Source: Achromobacter pulmonis
GTDB lineage: Bacteria > Pseudomonadota > Gammaproteobacteria > Burkholderiales > Burkholderiaceae_B
Direction: 5' to 3'
Assembly (NCBI RefSeq): GCF_902859765.1
Contig: NZ_CADIJV010000003.1
Coordinates: 298,525 to 362,524 of the forward strand
Length of the DNA: 64,000 nucleotides
Shown here: positions 7,175 to 16,458 of the stretch, in pieces
Position numbering within the stretch: the first letter of the stretch is position 1
How the letters are laid out: each line of letters opens with the position of its first letter
Program-made: the position numbers and the translations under genes
Notes under the pieces: generated by a model
What the model was told of the DNA's origin: nothing
Seen by the model: only the letters and a program-made list of their open reading frames with translations
Database searches by the model: none

Positions 7175-8146
7175 ATGTCCTCGTCCCCTACCGCGTCCCG
7201 TCCGCGCCCTTTCCTGCTCGCCTGTCCGGATCTGGCGGCCGAGCGCGTGGGCAACACGGATACCCCCGGCGTCTGGCATTTCGACACCGGCGTGCCGGGC
7301 AAGCGCGTGATCCTCAGCGCGCTGATCCACGGCAATGAACTGTGCGGCGCCTGGGCCCTGAAGGACGCGCTGGCCGCCGGCCTGCGACCGCGCCGCGGCT
7401 CGCTGACGCTGGCATTCTGCAACCTGGCCGCGTTCGATCGCTTCGATCCGGCCAACTACGCGCCGGCGCGCTTCGTCGATGAGGACATGAACCGGGTCTG
7501 GAGCGACGACAAGCTGGCCCAGCCCATCAGCCAGGAACGCCGCCGCGCCGCCGCCCTGCGTCCATGGGTGGCGCAGGCCGACTGGCTGCTGGACTTCCAC
7601 TCGATGAGCAATTCCGACGTGCCGCTGCAGCTGACCGGCCTGGAACAACGCAACATCGACCTGGCCCTGTCGCTGGGCAACCCCGCCACCATCATCGCCG
7701 ACGCCGGCCACGCCGCTGGCGTGCGCATGCGCGACTACGGCCGCTTCGGCGAGGCCGGTGACAACGGCACCCGTTCGCTGCTGATCGAATGCGGCTTCCA
7801 TGGCGCGCCCGAGGCGCGCAGCGTGGCGCTCGACCAGATGGCGCGCTTCCTGGTGGCCGCCGGCACGGTCGACCAGGCCGACCTGCCCGCCGCCTGGTTC
7901 GCGCCGCAGGCCAGCGCCCAGCGCGCGCTGCGCGTGACCCACGCCATCGCCGCCAAGAGCGCCGATTTCCGTTTCGCCGAGCCCTGGAAGGGCCTGGAGA
8001 CGCTGGCGCGCGCCGGCACCCTCATCGGCTGGTCCGAAGGCGAGCCGGTGACCACGCCCTACGATGACTGCGTGCTGATCATGCCGTCGACCGCCAACCT
8101 GCGGGCCGGGGTCACGGTGGTGCGGCTGGCGCAACCCATCGTCTGA
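7175..8146 (+). CDS. Succinylglutamate desuccinylase/aspartoacylase-family zinc hydrolase
   Basis: A 323-residue member of the AstE/AspA family (M14-like carboxypeptidase fold). Zinc ligands are visible as SALIHGNELCG (His52, Glu55) and LLDFHSMSN (His142), and the general base is probably Glu205 in LLIECGFHG. These enzymes remove acyl groups from N-acyl amino acids. ATG 7175 was preferred to 7160 because of the CGGAG site about 5 bp upstream. It lies 64 nt after the M20 gene on the same strand, suggesting a joint role in deacylating or cleaving an imported amide. The substrate is not determined. Confidence 0.85.
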   Translation: MSSSPTASRPRPFLLACPDLAAERVGNTDTPGVWHFDTGVPGKRVILSALIHGNELCGAWALKDALAAGLRPRRGSLTLAFCNLAAFDRFDPANYAPARFVDEDMNRVWSDDKLAQPISQERRRAAALRPWVAQADWLLDFHSMSNSDVPLQLTGLEQRNIDLALSLGNPATIIADAGHAAGVRMRDYGRFGEAGDNGTRSLLIECGFHGAPEARSVALDQMARFLVAAGTVDQADLPAAWFAPQASAQRALRVTHAIAAKSADFRFAEPWKGLETLARAGTLIGWSEGEPVTTPYDDCVLIMPSTANLRAGVTVVRLAQPIV

Positions 8147-8209
8147 TGCCGCGCGCGGCGCGCCCTCGATGGCGCGCCGCCTCATATAAAAACCGCCAAG
8201 GGAAGCAGC

Positions 8210-8425
8210 ATGTCCGCAAACGTTTTCATCCACAGCGCGTTATCCACCTGTACGCTGGCAAAGGCCCAGCACCTGTCGCGCGTGGGCATCAAGACCACCG
8301 CGGACGCGATGACGCGATCGGTCTACTTCCCCAAGCGCGCCCCGACCGCCGTCGGTCCGGCCGCGCGCCAAAAGCGGCTGCAAGAGTCCCTGACCCTGGC
8401 CATGTCGGCCAGGCCCGCCCAATAA
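8210..8425 (+). pseudogene. Decayed remnant of a second binding-protein gene
   Basis: A 71-codon open frame with a good ribosome site (AAGGGAAGC before ATG 8210). Residues 20-43 (HLSRVGIKT through SVYFPKR) resemble about residues 396-419 of the binding protein at 2905 (YLARVGIKT through SIYFPKR). The next stretch AARQKRLQESLTLA resembles APKREKLLQEATQIA at about 480-495. The signal peptide, most of the protein and roughly 60 residues between the two matching blocks are missing. It sits exactly where the binding-protein gene of such an operon is expected, 51 nt before the first permease. It is best read as a deletion relic whose short frame may still be translated. Confidence 0.75.
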
Positions 8426-8476
8426 GATCGCCGTTCCGGCGCCTGCAACCCCCCGAGCCCACCAAGGAAATATCAC

Positions 8477-9454
8477 GTGGCCCTTTTCATCCTACGCAGA
8501 CTGATCCAGAGTCTGTTCGTGCTGCTGGCCGTCTCGGTCGTGGTCTTCTTCGCGGTGTATGCCGTGGGCGACCCGATCGAACTGCTGGTCAGCCCCGAAG
8601 CCAGCCAGGCGGCGCGCGAGGCGATGATCGCCCGCCTCGGCCTGGACCTGCCCGTGTGGCAGCAATACACAGGATTCCTGTGGCGCGCGCTGCACGGCGA
8701 CCTGGGCACCTCGTTCGTGCACGGTATCCCGGCCATCGAGCTGATCGTGCAGCGCATCCCCGCCACCTTCGAACTGGTGATCGTGGCCATCGGACTGACC
8801 TGTGTGATCGGCATTCCGCTGGGCCTGGTGGCCGGCCTGTACCGCGATGAACCGCTGGGCCGCGGCATCATGTCGTCGTCGGTGCTGGGTTTTTCGCTGC
8901 CCAACTTCTGGCAGGGCATGATGCTGATCCTGCTGTTCGCGGTCTGGCTCGGCTGGCTGCCCGCCACCGGCCGGGGCGACACCGTGACGGTGCTGGGCGT
9001 GCGCCTGTCGATCCTGACGGCCGACGGCTGGGCGCACCTGATCATGCCGGCCATCAACCTGGCGCTGGCCAACATCGCACTGGTGCTGCGCCTGACCGCC
9101 TCGGGCGTGGTCGAGGCCCGTAGCCAGGACTACGTGAAATTCGCGCGCGCCAAGGGCATCAAGCCCGGCCGCATCGTGCGCCGCCACATCCTGCGCAACA
9201 TCCTGATCCCGGTGGTCACCGTCATCGGCATGGAATTCGGCAGCCTGATCGCCTATTCCACCATCACCGAGACCGTGTTCGCCTGGCCCGGCATGGGCAA
9301 GCTGCTCATCGACAGCGTCTACCAGCTCGACCGCCCCGTGGTGGTCGCCTACGTGATGCTGGTGACCCTGATTTTCGTCGTCATCAACCTGGTCGTGGAC
9401 ATTCTGTACGCCGCGCTCGACCCGCGCGTGCAGCTCGTGACCCCCGCTCAATAA
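8477..9454 (+). CDS. ABC transporter permease, DppB/OppB type
   Basis: A 325-residue inner-membrane protein with about six hydrophobic segments. It opens with LFILRRLIQSLFVLL, the usual start of DppB-type subunits. The cytoplasmic coupling loop is seen as QDYVKFARAKGIKPGRIV (about residues 218-235). The start is GTG 8477 after AAGGAAA. It forms the membrane channel with the permease at 9460, five bases after its stop, and is energised by the ATPases at 10374 and 11354. The four genes are tightly packed and clearly one operon. Confidence 0.93.
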   Translation: MALFILRRLIQSLFVLLAVSVVVFFAVYAVGDPIELLVSPEASQAAREAMIARLGLDLPVWQQYTGFLWRALHGDLGTSFVHGIPAIELIVQRIPATFELVIVAIGLTCVIGIPLGLVAGLYRDEPLGRGIMSSSVLGFSLPNFWQGMMLILLFAVWLGWLPATGRGDTVTVLGVRLSILTADGWAHLIMPAINLALANIALVLRLTASGVVEARSQDYVKFARAKGIKPGRIVRRHILRNILIPVVTVIGMEFGSLIAYSTITETVFAWPGMGKLLIDSVYQLDRPVVVAYVMLVTLIFVVINLVVDILYAALDPRVQLVTPAQ

Positions 9455-9459
9455 CTTCC

Positions 9460-10377
9460 ATGGCTCAATCTCCCAACTCCGGCCGCACCCGTACCGTCCA
9501 GCCCCTGGCCGATACACCCAAGCGCGCCTCGATCCTGAAGAAACTGCGGGCCCGCCCCACCGTGCGCGGGTCAGCCATCGCCCTGGCCGTCCTGGTGCTG
9601 CTGGTGGTGTTCGCGCCCTACTTCGCGCCGCAGAATCCCTATGATCTGGCCAACCTGTCGCTGCTGGACGGCCGCCTGGCGCCGCGCCAGGCGCTGATGG
9701 ACGGCAGCATCGCCTGGCTCGGCACCGACGACCAGGGCCGCGACATGCTCAGCGCCATCCTCTACGGCCTGCGCATCAGCCTGATGGTGGGCCTGTCGGC
9801 GGTGACGCTGGCCACCGCCGTGGGCGGCGCGGTCGGCCTGGTGGCCGCCTACGTCGGCGGCCTGGTCGACACCGTGCTGATGCGCATCGTCGACTTCATC
9901 CTGGGCTTTCCGACCATCCTGGTGGCGCTGGTGCTGCTGGTGGTGCTGGGGCGCGGGGTCGACAAGGTGATCCTGGCGCTGGTGCTGGTGCAGTGGGGCC
10001 ACTATGCCCGCATCATGCGCAGCCGCGCGCTGCAGGAGCGGCGCAAGGAATACGTCGAGGCCGCCGCCAACCTGGGCTTCCCGGCCTGGCGCATCATGGT
10101 GTTCCACCTGCTGCCCAACTGCCTGGGCCCGGTCATGGTGTTCGCCACCATCCAGATCGCCACCGCCATCGCGCTGGAAGCAACGCTGTCGTTCCTGGGC
10201 GTCGGCGTGCCGATCACCGAACCGTCGCTGGGCCTGCTGATCTCGAACGGCTTCCAGTATCTGCTGTCGGGCGACTACTGGATCAGCCTGTTCCCGGGCA
10301 TTGCGCTGTTGTTGCTTATTCTTTCCATCAATATCGTCGGCGACCGCCTGCGCGAAAGCCTGGACCCCAAGCGATGA
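9460..10377 (+). CDS. ABC transporter permease, DppC/OppC type
   Basis: A 305-residue partner permease with the typical DppC layout: a cytoplasmic N-terminus, one hydrophobic segment, an extracytoplasmic loop containing LGTDDQGRDMLSAILYG, then five hydrophobic segments. The coupling loop RRKEYVEAAANLGFPAWR contacts the ATPases. Its TGA overlaps the ATG of the next gene (ATGA at 10374-10377), indicating translational coupling. Confidence 0.93.
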   Translation: MAQSPNSGRTRTVQPLADTPKRASILKKLRARPTVRGSAIALAVLVLLVVFAPYFAPQNPYDLANLSLLDGRLAPRQALMDGSIAWLGTDDQGRDMLSAILYGLRISLMVGLSAVTLATAVGGAVGLVAAYVGGLVDTVLMRIVDFILGFPTILVALVLLVVLGRGVDKVILALVLVQWGHYARIMRSRALQERRKEYVEAAANLGFPAWRIMVFHLLPNCLGPVMVFATIQIATAIALEATLSFLGVGVPITEPSLGLLISNGFQYLLSGDYWISLFPGIALLLLILSINIVGDRLRESLDPKR

Positions 10378-11353
10378 GTGAAGTCCTTCTTGATGTGCGC
10401 GGCTTGCGCACCGCATTCCATACCGAGGCCGGCGCATGGCTGGCGGTCGACGGCGTCGACCTGACGGTGCGCCGCGGCGAAATCGTGGGCCTGGTCGGCG
10501 AGTCCGGCTCGGGCAAGTCGGTCACCGGTTTCTCACTGCTGGGGCTGATCGACCCGCCCGGAGAGGTCGTCGACGGCGAAGTGAAGTTCAAGGGCAACGA
10601 TCTGCGCAAGCTCTCCGAAGAGCAGATGCGGCAGCTGCGCGGCAATCGCATCGCCATGATCTTCCAGGACCCGCTGATGACGCTCAATCCGGTGCTGCGC
10701 ATCGGCGAGCAGATGATGGAAGCCATCCTGACGCACGAGAACGTGCCGCGCGCCGAAGCGCTGGAACGCTGCCGCGAGGCGCTCGCCATGGTCGGCATCC
10801 CCGCGCCGGAGAAGCGCCTGAAAAGCTATCCGCATGAGTTCTCGGGCGGCATGCGCCAGCGCGTGGCGATCGCCATCGCCATGCTCAACAAGCCCGACCT
10901 GATCATCTGTGACGAGCCGACCACGGCGCTGGACGTGACCATCCAGGGCCAGATCCTGTACCGCATGCAGGAGATCTGCCGCGAGCACAACACCGCGCTG
11001 ATCTGGATCACCCACGACCTGGGCGTGGTGGCCGAGCTGGCCGACCGCGTCGCCGTCATGTATGCCGGCCGCATCGTCGAGAGCGGCCCGGTCGAACAGG
11101 TGCTGGACGCGCCGCGCCATCCCTACACCCGCGGTCTGCTCGATTCGATGCCCGGCGCCACCGCGCCGGGCGCGCGGCTGCACCAGATCAACGGCATGGC
11201 GCCGAGCCTGGCCGGCCGCCCGTCGGGCTGTGCGTTCCGGCCGCGCTGCACCCACGCGGTCACGCGCTGCACCGAGCAAGCCCCCACCGTCACCACCGAA
11301 GGTTCGCGCAGCTATCGCTGTTACGTCCCGATTGCCCGCGAGGCCGAGCAAGC

Positions 11354-11357
<4 letters not shown>
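10374..11357 (+). CDS. ABC transporter ATP-binding protein, DppD/OppD type
   Basis: A 327-residue ATPase. The Walker A motif GESGSGKS is at about 42-49, the signature SGGMRQR and Walker [13 protein letters not shown] follow, then the switch His in WITHDLG. The C-terminal extension carries cysteines in CAFRPRC and a later Cys, the oligopeptide/dipeptide C-terminal region found in this subfamily. It starts in an ATGA overlap with the upstream permease and ends in another with the next ATPase (11354-11357). Confidence 0.94.
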
Positions 11358-12364
<1,007 letters not shown>

Positions 12365-12369
12365 ACGCC

Positions 12370-13275
12370 ATGAAACCCTCTGACATGTCCAACGTGGACC
12401 GCATCGCCATCGAAATGGGCCATGCCGGCCGCAACGCCATCGCCTATATCGACGAGGATCGCAATTCCGATCGCCCGTTCAAGCTGCAGACCTACCGCCC
12501 CTACGGCTACACCCCGGACCGTCCGGTGGTGATCGTGCAACACGGCGTGCTGCGCAACGGCGACGAATACCGCGACTTCTGGGTCGAGGCCGCCGACAAG
12601 CACAAGCTGCTGATCGTGGCGCTGACCTTCTCCAACGAGATCTGGCCGGGCGTGGAAAGCTACAACAATGGCCGCGTGTTCTCGGCCGGCGGCAACCCGC
12701 GCCACATCGACGGCTGGACCTACGCGCTGGTGGGCAACGTGATCCGCGACATGATCGACGCCGAGATCACCGATGGTGAAAACGTGTATCTGTTCGGCCA
12801 CTCGGCAGGCGGCCAGTTCGTGCACCGCCTGATGAGCAGCCAGTCGCACGCGCCGTTCAAGGCGGTGGCGGCCGGCAACCCCGGCTGGTACACGCTGCCG
12901 ACCTTCGACTATCCGTTCCCCGAAGGCATGGACGGTGTCGGCCTGACCGAAGACCACCTGGTCAAGCTGCTGGGCTACCCGATGATGATCCTGGCCGGCG
13001 ACCAGGACATCGCCACCGACGATCCCAACCTGCCATCGGAACCGGCCGCCATGCGCCAGGGCCCGCACCGCTACGCCCGCGCCCACAACTACTTCGAGGC
13101 CGGCCGCAAGGAGGCCGAGCGCCGCGGCGTGCCGTTCAACTGGACGCTGCAAGTGGTGCCCGGCATCGGCCACGATGGCCGCGCCATGTCCGCCGTCTGC
13201 GCCAGCCTGTGGTTCGACGGCGCCATGCCGAGCGATGCCGAACTGGCTCGCCTGGCCGGCCAGCAGGTCGCCTGA
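12370..13275 (+). CDS. Alpha/beta hydrolase, probably operon partner of the peptide transporter
   Basis: A 301-residue alpha/beta-hydrolase. The nucleophile elbow is LFGHSAGGQ (Ser145), the oxyanion region is VIVQHGVL (about 54-61), a candidate acid lies in AGDQDIATDD and the catalytic His in GIGHDGRAM. There is no signal peptide. It begins 5 bp after the DppF-type gene, so it is co-transcribed with it. ATG 12370 and ATG 12385 are both possible starts. Together with two M20 peptidases and the aspartoacylase-like enzyme, it suggests the imported substrate carries an ester or amide needing several cleavages. Confidence 0.82.
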   Translation: MKPSDMSNVDRIAIEMGHAGRNAIAYIDEDRNSDRPFKLQTYRPYGYTPDRPVVIVQHGVLRNGDEYRDFWVEAADKHKLLIVALTFSNEIWPGVESYNNGRVFSAGGNPRHIDGWTYALVGNVIRDMIDAEITDGENVYLFGHSAGGQFVHRLMSSQSHAPFKAVAAGNPGWYTLPTFDYPFPEGMDGVGLTEDHLVKLLGYPMMILAGDQDIATDDPNLPSEPAAMRQGPHRYARAHNYFEAGRKEAERRGVPFNWTLQVVPGIGHDGRAMSAVCASLWFDGAMPSDAELARLAGQQVA

Positions 13276-13308
13276 ACGCCCCCTTTCATTCCCGCTAGCA
13301 GAATCGCC

Positions 13309-14439
13309 ATGTCATCCACTTCCCGCACTGAACAACTCGTCGCCGGCATCCAGAGCTGGCTGCAATGCGAATCGCCCTCGAACTTTCCCGATGGCATCGC
13401 CGCCATGGCCCGCATCATCGCCGACTACGCGGCCGCGGCCGGCCTGACGGTGGAACTGTCCTCGCTCGGCCCGGCCACCGGCCCGCTGCTGTACGCCACC
13501 AACCGCGCCGCCGGCGACACCCGCCCGGGCATCCTGATCCTGGCCCACATGGACACGGTGCACCCGGTCGGCACGCTGCTGGAGAACCCGGTGCGCATCG
13601 ACGGCGACCGCCTCTACGGCCCCGGCAGCTATGACATGAAGGCCGGCATTTATCTGGCGCTGACGGCGCTGGCCGGCGTGGCGCGCCCCGGCGCGACGCA
13701 ACTGCCGGTGGACTTCCTGGTGGTGCCCGACGAGGAAACCGGCAGCCATGCCTCGCGCGCCCATATCGAACGCTTCGCCGCCAACGCCAAGTACGCGCTG
13801 GTGTGCGAACCGGCCCGCCCCAACGGCGGCAAGTGCGTGACGGCGCGCAAGGGCACCGGCATGCTGAACCTGAACGTCAAGGGCCGTCCGGCCCATGCCG
13901 GCATGCAGCATGAAAAGGGCCGCAGTGCGATCCGCGAGATGGCGCACCAGGTGCTGGCGCTGGAAGCGATGACGGACTATGAGCGCGGCATCACCGTGAG
14001 CGTGGGCACGATCGCCGGCGGCACCGTGACCAACACGGTGCCGGCCCTGTGCCGCTGCGTGGTGGACTTCCGCGTGCCCGACATGGGCGCGGCCGAGGAC
14101 GTGCTGCGCCGCATGCGTGAACTGTGCGCGGTGGGTCCGGACGTGGAACTGGATATCGACGTGGAACTGAACCGCCCGCCGATGGTGAAGACCGAGGAAG
14201 CCACCGCCTTGCTGGCGCTGGTGCAGGGCTATGCCGAACGCGCCGGCTTCCTGCTGGAAGACGCGCCGATGACCGGCGGCGGCAGCGATGCCAACTTCAC
14301 CTCCGCCATGGGGATTCCGACGCTGGACGGCCTGGGGGCCGACGGCGACGGCGCGCATACGTTGAATGAGTACATCCTGATTTCAACGCTGGCGCAGCGC
14401 CTGACGTTCTGGGAACTGCTGCTCAAGGAGCTGGCGTAA
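13309..14439 (+). CDS. M20-family metallopeptidase, glutamate carboxypeptidase-like
   Basis: A 376-residue zinc exopeptidase resembling carboxypeptidase G2 and ArgE/DapE relatives. Metal-site motifs are ILAHMDTVHPVG (His80, Asp82), GPGSYDMKAG (Asp109) and VPDEETGS (Glu142-Glu143); the last ligand His lies near GDGAHTLNEY. There is no signal peptide, so it acts in the cytoplasm. It follows the alpha/beta hydrolase by 33 bp and is the last gene of the operon. It differs clearly from the M20 enzyme at 5674, so the two probably act on different bonds. Confidence 0.88.
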   Translation: MSSTSRTEQLVAGIQSWLQCESPSNFPDGIAAMARIIADYAAAAGLTVELSSLGPATGPLLYATNRAAGDTRPGILILAHMDTVHPVGTLLENPVRIDGDRLYGPGSYDMKAGIYLALTALAGVARPGATQLPVDFLVVPDEETGSHASRAHIERFAANAKYALVCEPARPNGGKCVTARKGTGMLNLNVKGRPAHAGMQHEKGRSAIREMAHQVLALEAMTDYERGITVSVGTIAGGTVTNTVPALCRCVVDFRVPDMGAAEDVLRRMRELCAVGPDVELDIDVELNRPPMVKTEEATALLALVQGYAERAGFLLEDAPMTGGGSDANFTSAMGIPTLDGLGADGDGAHTLNEYILISTLAQRLTFWELLLKELA

Positions 14440-14474
14440 GTTCTGGAAGCCGCAGTTGAAGGAGCTGGCGTCAC
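14407..14474 (+). repeat. Imperfect tandem duplication of the end of the M20 gene
   Basis: The 34-nt unit at 14407-14440 (from TTCTGGGAACTG to the stop codon) is followed immediately by a diverged copy at 14441-14474 (TTCTGGAAGCCG onward). By eye 26 of 34 positions agree, and both contain AAGGAGCTGGCGT. The second copy lies after the stop codon, so it looks like an old duplication of the gene's 3' end. Confidence 0.6.
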
Positions 14475-14482
14475 GCCAGCTC
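14462..14482 (+). terminator. Hairpin after the peptidase operon
   Basis: GAGCTGGCG (14462-14470), loop TCA, CGCCAGCTC (14474-14482) is a perfect 9-bp stem 23 nt past the operon's last stop codon. No T-tract follows, so termination strength is uncertain. One arm comes from the duplicated gene end. Confidence 0.5.
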
Positions 14483-14713
14483 GATGAGGCGGCGAAGCGT
14501 GGCCACGCAGGAACGGCAGAACGACTTCGGTGACGATCCGGAACATTCTTTTCGGATCGGTCTTGCATACGCATGCCCATGCCCTCGGGGTTCTGGAATC
14601 GGCATAGATTATTAATCCACACTCTTACCGATCTATTCTCGTGCAAAAGACATGACGTCCGCCCCGGCAAGACAGGTCTCTCATGCACGGCAGCCCACCA
14701 GGTACTCCCGGAC

Positions 14714-15304
14714 ATGCGCATCCTGATCGCGATCATTCTATTTATCAGTCTCGCGGGATGCGGGGCAACATTGAAGCCGGTCAAGCCCGATGCCACCACG
14801 GGATTGTTCTCCACCACCGTCGGGATCGCGCCATCCGATATCGAAGTCGCCGAGCGCTTTGATCCCGCCTACCGGCGCATGCTGTTCATCAACGTCAAAT
14901 CCAACTGGGGCTACCTGGAGACCATCGATTACTTCCAGACGTCCATCGAGCACCTTGGAACCTTCGAGCAGGTGCTGACGAGAAAAGACATCGATCAGAA
15001 GATCATTGCCTGGCATTTGCAGGACAAGGTGTCAGACGTCTCGAACTTGCTGGGGCTGAACCTGCTCAGCAAGCAAATCGGGAATTTCCTCATCCTCGAC
15101 GTGGGCAACTGGTGGAAGGGCGGCTATCACTACGAAGGTTCGTTGCAGGCCATGGATGCCAGCACAGGCAAGACAGTGTTCAAGACGACGCTCCAGGCAT
15201 TCAACTGGGACGGCTTGGACGCGTCGTTGTTCCGCCCGCTGCTCAACGCGTTCGTGCTCTGGACCAAGAACGAATTGCCCGGCCCACAGCCAGGCAGCAA
15301 GTAG
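14714..15304 (+). CDS. Putative lipoprotein of unknown function
   Basis: A 196-residue protein with a clear lipoprotein signal: MRILIAIILFISLAGC, where the lipobox LAGC places the lipidated Cys at residue 16. The mature part begins GATLKPVKPD and has no family I recognise; aromatic-rich blocks include SNWGYLETIDYF and GNWWKGGYHYEGS. The longer open frame from 14573 was rejected because the lipobox fixes the start at 14714. Its composition is noticeably less GC-rich than its neighbours, which may indicate recent acquisition. It stands alone between the peptidase operon and the minus-strand kinase gene. Confidence 0.75.
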   Translation: MRILIAIILFISLAGCGATLKPVKPDATTGLFSTTVGIAPSDIEVAERFDPAYRRMLFINVKSNWGYLETIDYFQTSIEHLGTFEQVLTRKDIDQKIIAWHLQDKVSDVSNLLGLNLLSKQIGNFLILDVGNWWKGGYHYEGSLQAMDASTGKTVFKTTLQAFNWDGLDASLFRPLLNAFVLWTKNELPGPQPGSK

Positions 15305-15382
15305 GCGCCTCCCCAATCTGCAACGCGCTGGCGGGCCGGCGCCGCCAGCAGGCGAACGCAGCAGCCCGCCGTACCCTGCGGC

Positions 15383-16303
15383 CTAGAATTTCTCCGGCAC
15401 GAACATCTCTTCGGGCACCGGGTGGCGCAGGTAGTCCTGGTGGTGAACCCGCTCGGGTAACACCACCTCCGCATGCGTCACGGGATGGTAGGGCACCTGT
15501 TCCAGCAGATGGCTGATGCAGTTCAGCCGCGCCGTCTTCTTGTCATCGGCGCGCACCACCCACCAGGGTGATTCCGGAATGTGCGAGCGTTCCAGCATGA
15601 CTTCCTTGGCCTGCGTGTAGGCCTCCCAGCGACGACGGCTTTCCAGGTCCATCGGGCTCAGCTTCCATTGCTTGAGCGGATCGTCGATGCGGCTCTGGAA
15701 GCGCGACTCCTGTTCGTTGTCGGACACCGAGAACCAGTATTTGACGATCTGGATGCCGCTGCGCACGAGCATCTTCTCGAACTCGGGCACCGAGCGGAAG
15801 AATTCCTCGTACTCTGCGTCGCTGCAAAAGCCCATGACGCGCTCCACGCCCGCCCGGTTGTACCAGCTGCGATCGAACAACACGATCTCGCCGGCGGCGG
15901 GCAGGTGCGCAGCGTAGCGCTGGAAATACCATTGCGTGCGCTCGCGCGAACTCGGCGCGGGCAGCGCGGCCACCCGGCACACGCGCGGGTTCAGGCGCTG
16001 CGTGATGCGCTTGATGACGCCTCCCTTGCCGGCCGCGTCGCGCCCTTCGAACAGCACCACCAGGCGATGTCCGCTGTGCATCACCCAGTCCTGCAGCTTG
16101 ACCAGCTCCCCCTGCAGGCGCAGCAGCTCGCGGAAGTACCGACGCCGCTGCGCGTGCCAGGACTCGCCCCTGGCGTCGCCGTTGTCGCCGCGCCAGTCGT
16201 CGAGCTCCATTTCCAGCTCTTCATCCAGACTGTCGATCAGGTCTTCCTGCAGGCGCATATGTCGCTGCAAGGTGTCGGCGCCGCGTTCAGGCATGTTTTC
16301 CAT
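15383..16303 (-). CDS. ppk2: Polyphosphate kinase 2 (PPK2 family)
   Basis: A 306-residue PPK2 that moves phosphate between polyphosphate and nucleotides. The Walker A-type motif EGRDAAGKGG is at about 86-95. The lid and Walker B regions are visible as FDRSWYNRAGVERVMGF and the downstream block WKLSPMD...RRRWEAY. Length and single-domain layout fit class I PPK2 enzymes. ATG 16303 was chosen over the longer frame to 16477, whose extra residues are unlike the family and would nearly meet the opposing gene. It is divergent from the dapD-like gene at 16459. Confidence 0.92.
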   Translation of the reverse strand: MENMPERGADTLQRHMRLQEDLIDSLDEELEMELDDWRGDNGDARGESWHAQRRRYFRELLRLQGELVKLQDWVMHSGHRLVVLFEGRDAAGKGGVIKRITQRLNPRVCRVAALPAPSSRERTQWYFQRYAAHLPAAGEIVLFDRSWYNRAGVERVMGFCSDAEYEEFFRSVPEFEKMLVRSGIQIVKYWFSVSDNEQESRFQSRIDDPLKQWKLSPMDLESRRRWEAYTQAKEVMLERSHIPESPWWVVRADDKKTARLNCISHLLEQVPYHPVTHAEVVLPERVHHQDYLRHPVPEEMFVPEKF

Positions 16304-16458
16304 GGTGGCCTCCCATTGTCGTTTCACCCGTCGGCGCACCTGGCGTGCGTCCGAACTGCGCCAGGGTGACGGGTAAATATGACAGGCAATCAAGGCGCCT
16401 GCGGGCGGCAGTCTGGCCCTAAAATGGGCGCCGAGAGAGACGTCCCCGCAAAGAAGCC

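Noticed and set aside
8236-8244. TTATCCACC resembling a DnaA box
   Set aside because: Single imperfect match inside the relic open frame, with no supporting repeats or AT-rich context.
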